Below the pieces are notes generated by a model. It did no database searches. It was not told where the DNA came from and saw only the letters and a list, made by a program, of their open reading frames with translations. The position numbers and the translations under genes were made by a program. Of a stretch of DNA of 64,000 bases, positions 40,884-53,262 are shown one piece after another (position 1 is the first letter of the stretch; every line of letters begins with the position of its first letter). The DNA lies in assembly GCF_014633365.1 (NCBI RefSeq), contig NC_068348.1:12356311-12420310 (forward strand), given 5' to 3'. This stretch comes from Diospyros lotus (lineage: Eukaryota > Streptophyta > Magnoliopsida > Ericales > Ebenaceae).

Positions 40884-43279
40884 ATGTCGAGGAGAAGACC
40901 GGCATCACCCCCCGGCCCCGCGCACATTCCTACAACTTCGAGTTCCAGGCTTCGATACGGGGCCTATGAGCAAGTTTATGACGCCACGCCTTCTGGATTT
41001 ATGGTGAGGTACCCCCGTCTTGATGAGCCGGACCCCTCTCGGGTAGACGAGGGCTCCATTGGTCTTCACTTTGCTTCATTTGAGGTGGGACTCCGCTTTC
41101 CTCTTCCGCCCTTTGCGAGGGCGTGATTGCGTCACTACAAGATTGTTCCCGCTCAACTTCATCCTAATGGTTGGGCTCAGATGGTCGGCTTTTCTATACT
41201 TTGTCGACTGAGGGACGTCGTCCCCTCCTTGAGACTTTTCAGTTGTTTCTATCGACTGCGAAAAGCCAGCAAGGATCGTGCTCTTTACACGCTCCAGAAG
41301 GTGTCGGGATTAGAGCTGTTCATTGCTCTTCCAAACAAGATTAATCGATTTGAAGAATGGTGGTTAGTGATAGAACCTCCACCTAATTGGGATGCTCCTT
41401 TATTTTGGAATCATCAAGACGCCAGCCAAGGGTTCCCTCCCTGCAAGGAAGTTCGGGGCGTGTATCGTCACCTAGTAGAAATGTTAAAGGCACAAGGCCC
41501 CGTTGACTTGATGAGCCTCTTGACAGTGGAGAATTTCAGAATCGCGGGCTGGGGGGTCCTGACGCCAACTGCTCCTCCTCAGTCTTCTACGCTATCTAAC
41601 CAGGAAATGGAAGGAGTCGAGGAGGAGGAGATGGAAATGCCTGAATCGTCTTCGCATCCTCCTTTTGATCCTCAGGAGGAAAACACTCCTGGGGGTAGAA
41701 TATCTTTTGACATTGCCTTCCTTTTTTCTTTTCCCATTATTGCATTTTTCCGTATTAACTGCTTTGCATTGATTTTCGCAGAAATGGCTGGGTTGAATAG
41801 GCTGATGGAGTTACGTAGACGCCAACGTGAGGAGGAGGCATGTGTTGTAACAACAGTTGGGACTTCTACACATGGTGCCGAGGGATCTACAAGCTCTCGC
41901 CCTCCTCGGTCACGTAGGCCTGCCGGTGTTTCTCCCATTGGAGTAGAAAGGCGACGACGTCCCAGAAGTGACCAATCGAGTGTCGAAGCTCCTTCTCACA
42001 CAGAAAGTCCATCTCTTCTTCTTTCTCATGAAGAGGCCGTCGACCCTCCATCTCCTGCTCCCAATTCGCGAGGGGGGCGGACCTCGTCTTCTCGGTTTGC
42101 TGGCGATATGGCTCGGGTGGAAGAAGAATGTCGCCACCCTGTAGTTCCTAACAGGAAAGATCATCACCGTCTTGGGGGGGAGAAAGCATTGAGACCACCT
42201 CCTGTACTTCCTCTTCCGGGCGAGGTGAAGCACACTGTGATTCTCGGGGATGGTACAAAGCTCACTGGTTGAGACTATGAAGTTTCCCCCGGGGTATTGG
42301 AAACAGACTCCGTCACTGAACCAGGGATTGGCGCTCGCCTCATTTACTCCACCATTCTCCCTCGAGATGAACGACGACTTATCGGTGGCAATTATGCCCA
42401 GACTAGGGATGAAGTGGAGCAACTTCTGGTGCAAGGGGTTCAAGGGATATTTCATCTAATGCTAGGGACAGGGCCTATCGTGAACAAGTAGAGGCCCAAA
42501 TGTCAGACTGGAGGAAGCGCCAAGTTTCTTGGAATGAGGAGCGTCAAGAGTTAAAGGGTCGTGCTCGTCGGGCGGAGCTCGGGAAGAAGAATGCAGAGGC
42601 AGAGATTGGGCGCATGGAGGATCGACTGTCCGAGGCTTCTGTTGGTACCTCGGGTCTTCATGGGGAAATTTCAGACTTACGCTCTCAGCTAGAAGCTGAA
42701 GAGCGCAAGAGTGTTAGTTTGATGGCGCAACACGAGGCACTTTTGCAGGAACATTCTCTACACCTGTCAGAGATGAAGATAAGTCGGAAGGATGCTCGGG
42801 ATATTCGGGCTGAAGCAGTGAAAGAATATCGTCTCTCAACCGACTGTCAAGATAGGAAAGGAAAATATGCTTCAGGTTTTTTGAAATATGGGTTTTATCT
42901 GGCACGCGCCCATCTGGAATCTCAACGTCTGGGAGAGACTTTTCCTGAACTTTTCCTTACTCTAGAGGTTGAGGAGTCTCATCAAGTAGATTGGCGCCAG
43001 TATGAACCGAACGAGCCCATAAGTCCTTCTTCTTATTTGGATTCTTACTTGGTGGATGATTTGGAGAATTTGGCGGGCCCTTGGAACCCGTTTTCTTTCA
43101 AAGAAGGCATGGTGGTTGACCCCGGAGCCATTGGAGAAGATCCTAGTGCGGCCGTTGAAGATATCCCTCAAACAGTTGAGGTTGAAGAAGGGGAATTCCC
43201 CGCGGATCCTCCTGGGATTCCTGTTGCATCGTTGGGATCTTCTAAGCGTTCCTCTCACAAGTCTCGCTCCCGCAAGTAG
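40884..43279 (+). pseudogene. Antisense ORF of the Tat element (putative gypsy-type transposon domain, PF04195-like)
   Basis: Starts at ATG 40884 (MSRRRPASPPGP). Residues ~45-250 match the plant 'putative gypsy type transposon' domain: LHFASFEVGLRFPLPPF, PAQLHPNGWAQMVGFSILCR, RFEEWWLV and PPNWDAPLFW. A likely in-frame 87-base intron (41695-41781) follows, with donor GGGGTAGAA and acceptor TTTTCGCAG. Then comes an Arg/Glu-rich linker and a coiled-coil C-terminal part (42500-42800, ERQELKGRARRAELGKKNAE) ending in a basic SSHKSRSRK tail. In-frame TGA codons at 41124-41126 and 42270-42272 and a frameshift near 42450 break it. It is convergent with pol, separated by the 48-bp array. Function of this family is unknown. 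Confidence 0.75.
41695..41781 (+). other. Probable intron in the antisense ORF
   Basis: 87 bases, a multiple of three, T-rich (CCTTCCTTTTTTCTTTTCCC), with GT start and TTTTCGCAG end. The translated segment is hydrophobic and unlike its flanks, and splicing would keep the frame. It suggests the plus-strand transcript is real. Confidence 0.6.
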
Positions 43280-43479
43280 ACCCTCATTATGGTTTGATTT
43301 CAGCTGTTGTCGGGCGAATGTGCTCCTCTTGTTGTAGTTTGTTTGTTGGTTTTATCAATGAATGTTTTTTCTTTGTCCTACCCAATGTGTTTCGCTATTT
43401 ACTGCTTGATTCATCCTTTTATTGTCGTCTTTAGTGATATAAGGCCAACATTTTTCTTTCGCTACTGGATCATGCACGA

Positions 43480-44350
43480 TGTGGCGAGCTTGATCGTATT
43501 TTCCTTATTATCGGGGTAACGGGCTCGATCGTAGTTTTACCTCATTGTCGGGCTATAGGCGGGACAACGGGCTCGATCTTAGTTTTACCTCGTTGCCGGG
43601 CCATAGGCGGGACAACGGGCTCGATCGTAGTTTTACCTCGTTGCCGGGCCATAGGCTGGACAATGGGCTCGATTTTAGTTTTACCTCGTTGCCGGGCCAT
43701 AGGCGGGACAACGGGCTCGATCTTAGTTTTACCTCGTTGCCGGGCCATAGGCGGGACAACGGGCTCGATCGTAGTTTTACCTCGTTGCCGGGCCATAGGC
43801 GGGACAACGGGCTCGATCGTAGTTTTACCTCGTCGCCGGGCCATAGGCGGGACAACGGGCTCGATCTTAGTTTTACCTCATTGCCGAGCCATAGGCGGGA
43901 CAACGGGCTCGATCGTAATTTTACCTCGTTGCCGGGCCATAGGCGGGACAACGGGCTCGATCGTAATTTTACCTCGTTGCCGGGCCATAGGCAGGACAAC
44001 GGGTTCGATCGTAATGTTACCTCGTTGCCGGGCCATAGGCTGGACAACGGGCTCGATTTTTAGTTTTACCTCGTTGCCGGGCCATAGGTGGGACAACGGG
44101 CTCGATCTTAGTTTTACCTCGTTACCGGGCCATAGGCGGGACAACGGGCTCGATCGTAGTTTTACCTCGTTGCCGGGCCATAGGCGGGACAACAGGGCTC
44201 GATCGTAGTTTTACCTCGTTGCCGGGTCATAGGCGGGACAACGGGCTCGATCTTAGTTTTACCTCATTGCCGGGCCATAGGCGGGACAACGGGCTCGATC
44301 GTAGTTTTACCTCGTTGCCGAGCCATAGGCGGGACAACGGGCTCGATCTT
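43480..44350. repeat. 48-bp tandem array (~17 copies) between pol and antisense ORF
   Basis: Unit: CGTTGCCGGGCCATAGGCGG, GACAACGGGCTCGATCGTAG, TTTTACCT. Copies are highly similar, with small variants (CTTAG, TGGAC, one single-base insertion near 44190). Because 48 is a multiple of 3 it gives long open frames in several frames of both strands, which are artefacts. Confidence 0.95.
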
Positions 44351-44384
44351 TTCTTTTCCGAAAATGACAAACCATGCGCACACA

Positions 44385-44437
44385 GGGATTTTTACGTGGT
44401 TCGGCCAAATGCGCCTACGTCCACGGTCCCATTTAGG
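44385..44437 (-). promoter_or_regulatory. Conserved-looking segment beyond pol stop
   Basis: TTTTTACGTGGTTCGGCC and CGCCTACGTCCACGG lie between the tandem array and the pol stop. I recognise this phrase as recurrent next to pol in plant Tat-like elements; its role is unknown. Confidence 0.4.
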
Positions 44438-44439
44438 AC

Positions 44440-47400
44440 TTATGTTATTGCAGATATTTTCTCAGATACATTGTTCATATACAACTTCAGATAGTTCAAA
44501 TTCCATGTTTTCCCCATAGTGTTTCCTGAAAGAGTCTGTAAAATGCAAGTGTTGGGGCCAAGCAGTTTTAGAATGCGGTACGGCCCTTCCCAATTTGCTC
44601 GTAACTTTCCATCATCCCTTAGCGCGTTGGTTACAACAGATCTTCGAAGTACTAAATCTCTTTCTTTCATGGGTCTGTTCTTTACCCGAGAATCGAAATA
44701 ACTGGCTACTCTTCTTTGATTTGCAGCTATCTTCATGGCAGTGTTATCCCTCTGCTCTTCAATCAGATCCAAATTTTCTCGCAACGCTTCAGAATTCCTT
44801 GCGCCATCCTCTTCCTCATATGCCATCAGTCTTGGGGACTTAGCTGAAATTTCAATGGGAATTAAAGCCTCTGTTCCATATACCAGATTGAATGGAGTTT
44901 CTCCCGTAGCTACCCGACTAGTTGTTCGATAAGCCCACAAAATGGTGGGAAGCTCGTCGGCCCATGTGCCTCTGGCTCATTCAAGTCGGGTTATGAGGCC
45001 ATGTAATATGGTTCGGTTACTGACCTCAGCTTGCCCATTAGCTTGGGGATACGCTACTGAAGCGAATCTTAGTTGAATTCCTAGGTCGTTACAGAATTTT
45101 CTAAAGGAGTTACAGTCAAATTGCTTCCCATGATCCGTGACGATAATTCTTGGTATCCCAAACCAGCACACAATGTCTTTCCATACCATTGCCTCCACTT
45201 TTCGTGCCGTAATAGTAGCCAATGCCTCAGCTTCAATCCATTTGGTGAAATAGTCGGTGGCCACTATTAAAAATTTTCTTTGCCCGGGCGCTTGAGGAAA
45301 AGGTCCCAGAATATCCAAACCCCACTGAGCGAATGGTATAGGCTGGAACGCAGGTTGCAATTGAGATATTGGGGCAGATTGGACTGGAGCATGTCGTTGA
45401 CATTTGTCACATGATTTGACTTTCTTTAACGCGTCAGACCTTAATGTGGGCCAAAAGAAACCGGCTCTCAAGATTTTGGTTGCTAGGGCTCTTGCTCCCA
45501 AGTGCTCTCCACATATTCCACTATGAGCTTCTGCCAAGACATATTCGGCCTCTTAAGGGCCTAAACATTTGAGAAGAGGTGTAGTGTAAGTTCGCTTATA
45601 TAATATCCTGTCTATGATGGTAAACCTTGAAGCCCGCATCTTAAGTCTTCTTGCTTCTTGTGGATCATCTGGTAATTCATTATTAGTGAGATAACGATAG
45701 AAGGACGATCTCCAATCCACTCATATCTCCACGCACGATATCTCTTTTTCTTCAATGCTCGGCTGATGAAGCATTTCAACAAATACTGCTTTTTCGGTTG
45801 TTTCTTTAGTGGACGCTAGTTTAGATAAAGCATCAGCATGTCCATTGAGTGATCTATTTATTTGTGTTAACTGAAAACTCTGAAATGTCTGTGCTAGGTC
45901 TTTCACTTTGCACAAGTATCGGGCCATTACCTGCTCTCTGGTTTCATATTGTCCCTGAAACTGCTGCACAATCAATTGAGAATCACTATGAGCAACCAAT
46001 CGTGCTACTTCCAATTTTCTTGCTATCCTCATTCCAGTGATTAATGCTTCATATTCAGCTACGTTGTTGGTACTCGGGAAAGCAAACCGTAGGGAATACT
46101 CAAACGTTTCTCCCTCGGGGGATACGAGTACTATCCCAGCGCCACTCCCTTGTGAACCAGATGCCCCATCAACAAACAACAACCATTCTTCCTGCCTATT
46201 TTCTGTCGCCTTACCAGAGTGTGTGCATTCTACAATAAAGTCAGCCAGCGCTTGTCCTTTTATAGCTTGTCGAGGTTGATACTGGATATCATATTCACTT
46301 AACTCGATGGACCATTTGGTAAGGCGACCGGAACATTCGGGCTTTTGTAAAATAGTTCGCAAGGGCTGATCTGTAAGTACGATGATCGAATGTGCTTGGA
46401 AGTATGGCCTCAATTTTCTGGATGCGTTTACCAGTGCTAATGCCATTTTTTCTGCCACTGGATAACGTGTCTCGGGACCCTGCAATACCTTATTGACATA
46501 ATATATTGGTCGATCCACCTGTCCTTCTTTCCTGATTAATACTGCACTTATGGCTTCATCACTTATCCCCAAGTATAAGTACAATGTCTCTCCAGTTTCT
46601 GGTCGTGTTAATAGGGGAACTTCTTTCAAATACTCCTTTAACGCTTCAAACGACTTTTGGCATTGCTCCGTCCAGTCAAACTTTTTTCTTGTTCTTAATG
46701 TTTGTAAGAAGGGTAACTCTCTTTCGGCTGACTTGGAGAGAAAACGTCCAAGAGCTGCCATTCGCCCTGTCAATCGCTGAACTTCCTTAGTTGATGCTGG
46801 TGGTTCCATGTCCAATATTGCCTGTATTTTCTTAGGGTTTGCTTCGATTCCTCTTTGCGTGATCATGTCTCCCAAGAATTTTCCAGACTGTACGCCAAAG
46901 GCACACTTTGTTGGATTCAACCGCATCTTGTATTGTCTAAAGACTCCCAACACTTGCGCTAGTTTTTCTACATGGGATTCGTCCTTTCGACTTTTCACAA
47001 TCATGTCGTCAACATATGCTTCCATTGTGTCGCCCAGCAGTTTTTTAAAGACTTTGTTCACCATGCGTTGATAAGTGGCTCCGGCGTTCTTGAGTCCAAA
47101 AGGCATGACTTGGTAGTAATATGTCCCCTTTTCAGTGATGAATGACATCTTCTCCTGGTCTGGGGGGTACATCATTATTTGGTGGTATCCTGAGAAAGCA
47201 TCCAGAAAGCTCAGGAACTGGTATCCAGACGTTTCGTCCACAAGACGGTCGATCCGTGGTAGCGGGTATGAGTCTTTGGGGCATGCCTTATTTAGATTCG
47301 TGAAGTCCACATAGACACGCCACTTTCCATTAGGTTTTGGGACCATAACAACATTGGCCAACCAGTCTGGATATAATACCTCTCGAATGAAGCCCGCTTT

Positions 47401-50124
47401 TAGCAATTTGTTAACTTCTTCTTCTAATGCGTGTAGTCTATCAGGGGCAATGTTTCGCTTCTTTTGTCGGACCGGCTTGAATTGGGGGTCCACATTCAAG
47501 TGGTGACATATTACTTCTGGACTGATTCCTGGCATATCTTCCGGTTTCCAAGCAAATACGTCTGAATTTTCTCGCAGGCATCTTGCAATTTCTTCTTTCG
47601 TATGCTCTGGAAGCTGGGATCCCACATACGCTATTTTCTCTGAATCTGATTCACTTAGATGTACTGTTTCCAATTCCTCAACAGGTTGAGGTTTACGTGC
47701 GGCTCCTTCCTCCAAGGATTTATGTATGGCTTTCTCGGCTATGGATAGGGTTTCTTCAGCTCTTTTCCCTTTTGTGGACGACGCATAGCAAGTTCGGGCT
47801 TTCTTTTGATCTCCTCGAACTTGTCCTACTCCGGCGGGTGTGGGGAATTTCATCAATAAATAGCACGAGGATACCACGGCCCATAGATCATTGAGTAACG
47901 GGCGTCCCAAGATCATATTATATGCTGCCGAGGAGGTTTTAACCACCATGAAATTTGCTTGTTGAGTTATGAGTTGGGGGTCCTCACCTAATGTGATTGG
48001 CAGCTGAATTGACCCTGCAACTGGAACTGCTTCTCCAGTGAAGCTATATAGAGGTAAGGATACTTTCTTCAGCCGGTCATGAGATAAATGCATTTGTTCA
48101 AAACAGTTCCAGTAGATCAGGTTGACAGAACTGCCATTATCTACCAGAATTCTACTGATGGGGTGCTTGGCTACGACTGCTGAAATAACCATGGGATCAT
48201 CATGTGGGAGTATTACATCACCCCGATCGGTTGGGGAGAAAGTGATTGGCTCTTCATCATCTCTTACCTCCATTACTGAGTTAACTTGGTGGGCTTGACG
48301 GGCGTATGCTTTTCGGGAGGTTGATGTGTCCCCACCTAGGGTTTCCCCACCTGAAATAACGTGAATGGCGTGCTGAGTCGGTTCATTGTCTACATGAGTA
48401 TCTTGTTGACGATCCCCTCTTCTCTCTTGTTGTCTCGGATTTGGCCTTTCATGCCCACCACGCCTATCTCCCCTTTGTTGGGGTTCCCTATTTTCTTCTT
48501 CTTTGTGTCTCACATATCTTTGCAAGTGTCCCTCACGAATGAGCATCTCAATCTGATTCTTCAATTCTCTACAGTGGTCAGTGGAATGCCCTCTGGTTCG
48601 ATGGTATCTGCAATACTCTCCCTGATTTTTTCCCATGGGGCGGTCAACTCTGTGGGGTAGTTTAAGAAGTCCTTCTCCCTCTATTGTAGCTAATATAGTT
48701 GATCGGGGTTGTAAAAGCCGAGTATAATGATTAAAATGAGGCTTTGGTACATCTGGTATTCTATTCCTTTCCTGTCGTCGAATAGGCTCTTCTTCCCCTT
48801 CACGTTCCTTTCTCTTCCTTTCTTTGTCTTCTTTCCCCGCCACGTTCCTCATAATCTCAGTGTGAAGGATATATCGGTTTGCTCTGACAAATAAATCGGC
48901 CAGGGATGTTGGAGGGTCTAAAGAAAGTGATTCTTGAAGAGAGGCGAGGCATGTCCCTTGGAGCATAGCAGATACTGCCACTTGAGCCGGCAAGTCTGGG
49001 ATTTCAAGAGTAGCATTGCGAAATCTGTCCACAAATTGACGCAAGGATTCCTTATTCCCTTGTCGTATGCTGAGAAAATAGGTGGCATCTTTTTTTCTTC
49101 TACTGTTAATCACGAAAGCCTTGGTAAATTCTGTTCTAAGCTGCCCAAATGATGAAATAGAAGCTTCTGGAAGGCTGTTGAACCATGTTCGAGCATGTCT
49201 TGATAACGTTAAGGAAAATGCTCGGCACATCACGTCGTCGTCCCATCCATGCAATATCATTAGCGACTCATAATTCTGAACATGATCATATGGGTCATCC
49301 TTGCCGGAATAGGTGGTGATCTGAGGCATCTTGAATTTTCGAGGCAGAGGTCTTTCTAATATATCTGCAGTAAAAGGACATTTTCTATGCTGGTGCTCTT
49401 CTGTTGCCAGGATTAATTTTTTCTTCTCAAGCACCTCTTCTATTACTCTTTTCATGTCATCACGCATACTAGCTGTCGTCTGGTTGTCATGTCTTGTTGG
49501 TGTACTGGCCACTGTTTCGTGATACCTCCGCCTTTGAGGGCTTTTGGTCCTGTTTTCCATTCTTGGGTTTTCATTTGTTCGAGGCACGGAATGAGGGATC
49601 CTTCTTGGAGGTGGTGACCTGGGTCTACCCTCGCGTGGAGGCGTAGATCGTGAATGGGAATCGGGAGTAGCCTCTTGATAGGAATCGGCTCCTGCCTCGG
49701 GTTGAGGTTCAAGAGGTGGCATAAACTTTTTTAGAGTATCTGGCAACGTCCCTCCGGGTATCATACTTTGGAGTACACCAGGCATGTCTCGTAGTGCTTG
49801 CATGCCTTCAACGTGTTGTTGCCTCAATGCTTCGTACTCTTCCCACGGGACCGTACGTGGTGGCTGTCGTGAGGTCCCAGCTTGATCAGTAGGGAGTGAT
49901 CCAGAGCCCATGTTAAGTGGAGGTGGGATTGATTGATCTCCTATCTGTTGGTTTGGAGAAATGGAGCGATCACCTCCTTGTGTTTGAGCGTTATGAGGGG
50001 GAGGATGATGTTGCTGAGAATTGTGAATAGTGGGAGGTGCTCCCTGTTGCTGAGAGTTTCGCGGTGGCAGGCGTGTCTCTACGCCTTGAGAGAGAGTTCG
50101 TCGGTGTCCCCGAGTGTTTTCCAT
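44440..50124 (-). pseudogene. Tat gag-pol polyprotein with three in-frame stops
   Basis: One frame runs from ATG 50124-50122 to 44440 (about 1895 codons). Domains, by approximate residue: Pro/Gln-rich N-terminus; capsid ~265-440 (RTWFNSLP); CCHC-like CRYHRTRGHSTDHC ~505-518; protease LVDNGSS ~660; RT with YVDD at 47016-47005; first RNase H (LTDQPLRTIL); second RNase H (FVDGASGSQGSGAG); integrase with HHCC (CDKCQRH) and D, D, E residues (GLDILGPFP, VTDHGKQFD, QANGQAEVSNR), and a GPYRI C-terminal motif. Dual RNase H is typical of Tat. Stops at 45721-45723 (TGA), 45553-45555 (TAA) and 44977-44979 (TGA) fall after RNase H and inside integrase. Otherwise the frame is unbroken, so the element decayed recently. 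Confidence 0.93.
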
Positions 50125-50151
50125 TCTTAAGTTAACTTTTTGTCTTGCGTT

Positions 50152-50168
50152 TCCCACAGACGGCGCCA
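50152..50168 (-). promoter_or_regulatory. Primer binding site of the Tat element
   Basis: The minus strand reads TGGCGCCGTCTGTGGGA, two bases after the 5' LTR end and 28 bases before the gag ATG. Confidence 0.88.
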
Positions 50169-50170
50169 AT

Positions 50171-50752
50171 TGTTGTTGCCAAAATACAACAATCTATTTT
50201 TAATTGAGGAGAGACGCAAGAGTCTTGGGAGTCGTATCTTTGCTGATGAAAATCTGGACAAGCAATTGGATCTGATAAAGATCTAGATCTGATAGTCTGG
50301 TAGGGCTGATGATCTGGTGGCCCAAAATGATCAGGTGACCTAAAATGATCAGGTGACCCAAAATGACCGAGTGACCTAAGGGTGACGGGTGGCCTTGACC
50401 GAGTGACCTGAGGATGACGAGTGGCCTTGGTGACCGAGTGACCTGAGGGTGACGAGTGGCCTTGACCAAGTGACCTGAGGATGACGAGTGGTTTTGGATG
50501 AACGAGTGACCTGAGGATGACGAGTGGTCTCGGATGAACGAGTGACCTGAGGGTGACGAGTGGTCTCGGATGAACAAGTGACTTGAGGGTGACGAGTGGT
50601 CTCGGATGAATGAGTGACCTGAAGGGAGGAGTGGCCGTGACCGAGTGACCTGAGGGCGACGAGTGACCTTGATGACCGAGTGACCTGAGGGCGACGAGTG
50701 ACCTTGATGACCGAGTGACCTGAGGGCGACAAGTGGCCGTGACCGAGTGACC
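50171..50752 (-). repeat. 5' LTR of the Tat element, truncated
   Basis: Parallels 37210-38000 almost base for base for ~170 bases, then through about 12 units of the same minisatellite. It stops inside the array at 50752. TATA box and U3 are missing, so this copy lacks its normal promoter. It joins directly to part of another LTR. Confidence 0.88.
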
Positions 50753-53262
50753 TCAAACGGTACATAACCGAAACCACTTTATTCATAACATAAAAATTGT
50801 ACCATCGTTTAACATGACATCATCAAAGTAATACATATCATAATTAAAAAGACATGCTACAAACCACCTATAAATCGCCGTTACTCCTCGACAATTCCTT
50901 TCCCTTTGGTACCATCGCTTTCACCTGAAACGTTTGAATATTTCAGGGACAAAGATCAAATAAGATGTTGAATCATCTAAGTGAGAGTTCAAAACATTTT
51001 CATAAATGTATGCAAGACATAAAACAAAACTGACATATCACTTGACATGTTCCCGCCCAAGAGAATTTCACTCAACACTTAACCCTAACTAGGAAAAAAT
51101 GCAATCTCTCTAAAGGCAACACAACTACATCGACACATTGGGAGAACACAGTCTTAGCTTAAGAGCGAACATCGACGCCTCTCCCTGACACAACAGAAAA
51201 CCATCGTTACGACTTCCGACACAGAATGGTCAACATCAATTCAAGAACCCGGGAAATCACCTCACAATCATGTCAGGGATTACGTTTCCACTCAAAAGCA
51301 TATCGGATCATGTCAACACAAATCCTGGCCACAAGATGATTAACACTATTCTTGGGAATCCACGTCCGCCTCGAAAACAATGCTACCACTCAAAGGCACT
51401 TGGGGTGGTGTCCCCTCACAGCCCCGCCACTTAAGCCAATCTAGGGTGGTGTCTACTCTCAGGCCTGCCACTTATCAACTGCCGAGGTGGTGTCCACTCT
51501 CAGACCCTATCACAAGTGGGCATTTTCCCTTGGCACACCTCCCTAGTGCTATCATTCAAGTGCCACGTCAGAAGTTTACATCTTACATCCCACATGAACA
51601 ATAAAAAAACATGCCAATATCACATACCATGATTCGATGTATTATATAAAACAACATTTCATGTACATAATTTATCGCACAGAATTTAATGCACATGCAC
51701 AAAACATTTTGGGACGAACTTCTCAGATGAAAACAACCATTACAGGTTAAACCGTTCACATGCAACAAAACTCTTTGCATGTAACCAAAACAAGTTTAGG
51801 TAGAATTAAACCAATTATTTAGGGTAGAACCACTCACAATAAATCAAGTTTTAGGTAGGAACACTCACTTCAAACGTACTCAAATTGCCTTGATTTTCGT
51901 GTATAGCCTCGATTCTCGTGCTAAGTCTCAAACAATCATACTTTTACTCAACCTCAAGGCTCAACGATCCCTAAACATCGTATTTATTCAAAGGAATATC
52001 AAAATCAAATTTTCTAAATCTCTTCATAATTTTCACCTATTTTCTTCCTATTTTTCTCTCGAAAATTTTAAAATAAATACATCCTCAAGTATTTTCCTAA
52101 ATTTTTCTCCACCTTAATTCATAAAATAATTTTCTAAATATTATAAAATAAATTTCAAGGAAAATCACCTTCACACGCGCCCCTTGTTTTCTCCAGCCCT
52201 AACTGTCGGGGATTTCTCTGATGCCCTATTTGAGCACACTCCCTTGAAGCCCTCCTTAAGTCAATTCCAAAGGCACATTCCTTGGCCCAAAACACCACCA
52301 AAAAATGCCCTAAATGGCCGGTTATAGGTGGCTTTGGCGATCGTTCGATTTTTTCGGCCAAGCTCTCGAAACACCTTTAAACCCTCATGAAAACCCTCAA
52401 AAAACTCCAAAAAAGATCCTCAACACTCCAGGATCAAAAGTCCTCCATTCGATCGCTTTGATTTCTCCAAAAACTTGAGAAATTTTTGTGCCAAAATCTT
52501 GAAACCCTTGGCCTCTTTTATAGCCAAAAATCAACCACCTCACGACCAATCATCGGCCAAGGCTTGGTCCCCAAGCTTCGGCCTAGGACTTGCTGGCCCT
52601 AGGTGGTCTCGCCTTGCCCAAAAACGACCTCTCCCGGCCAAAATCATTGGTGGGACGACCATCACCCATGGCAATGTTCACATTGCAACTTTGGAAAATT
52701 ATGTTTTGGCCCGTCCCCAATTTCCTTTTGCAATTTGACCCTTCCCTTGAAGCCCCTGAGTTGTCCAACAATGCCACTAAAACCCATAAGTTCTAGACTC
52801 TTCATTTCATCCTCAAAAAATTAGAAAAAATATCTTTTAGAGCTCCCTTGGGCAAAATTAGAAAATTACACTTAGGCCCGAATGGACAATTTGAGCCTAA
52901 ATCCTTTTGTTTTAACCCGAAACCACTTCAGGGTTGTTCTACTTACAGAATTGAAGTCTTCTCAAAGTTTCGTTGACTTTCTAGAAGTCTTCTACGATTA
53001 TTTGGTTATTCAGCCTGAATCACAATTGCACCAAAAACTGTTTCTGATCCGATTTCTCTCGATATCATAAATCACATCTCAAAATGTTTGTTACTACCAC
53101 ATAAGTTTCCTTAGACATCTAGGCTCCCTGGCATTCCCTGTTGTTGATTTAATCATTGAAAACTGTATTGATGATTACGTTATAGCCCTAATCTTTTGAA
53201 GATTTCACTTATAGCCCAAGATAAATTATACCTAAAATCTTATGAAATTCTCAGGTGTTATA
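50753..53262 (-). repeat. LTR C, chromovirus-type, truncated at its left end
   Basis: The minus strand starts TATAACACCTGAGAATTTC at 53262, as the LTR at 32034 does. It shares blocks with 30246-32034 (for example GAATATTTCAGGGACAAA at 50936-50953 versus TTGAATATCCTAGGGACAAA). The GTCGTTACA end is missing because the sequence joins the Tat LTR at 50752/50753. Around 51390-51520 a ~50-bp unit (GGTGGTGTCYMCTCWCAG) occurs three times. Confidence 0.7.

Larger units (their letters stand above)
37210..50752 (-). mobile_element. Tat-lineage Ty3/gypsy element with antisense ORF
   Basis: Minus-strand order: truncated 5' LTR (50752-50171), PBS, gag-pol with two RNase H domains and integrase (50124-44440), a 48-bp tandem array, a convergent plus-strand ORF (40884-43279) and a 3' LTR ending at 37210. 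A second, ancestral-type RNase H and an antisense ORF beyond pol mark the plant Tat lineage. The first ~170 bp of both LTR copies are almost identical, so insertion is fairly recent. The U3 of the 5' LTR is missing. A copia solo LTR is nested at 38311-39909. Confidence 0.92.

Noticed and set aside
41910..42455. 181-codon minus-strand open frame opposite the antisense ORF
   Set aside because: Shadow of the plus-strand coding sequence; no domain.
43542..44494. Long open frames on both strands (100-181 codons)
   Set aside because: The 48-bp repeat is a multiple of three, so several frames stay open by chance of the unit.
50200..50786. Minus-strand frames of 125 and 136 codons
   Set aside because: Same minisatellite translation as in the 3' LTR.
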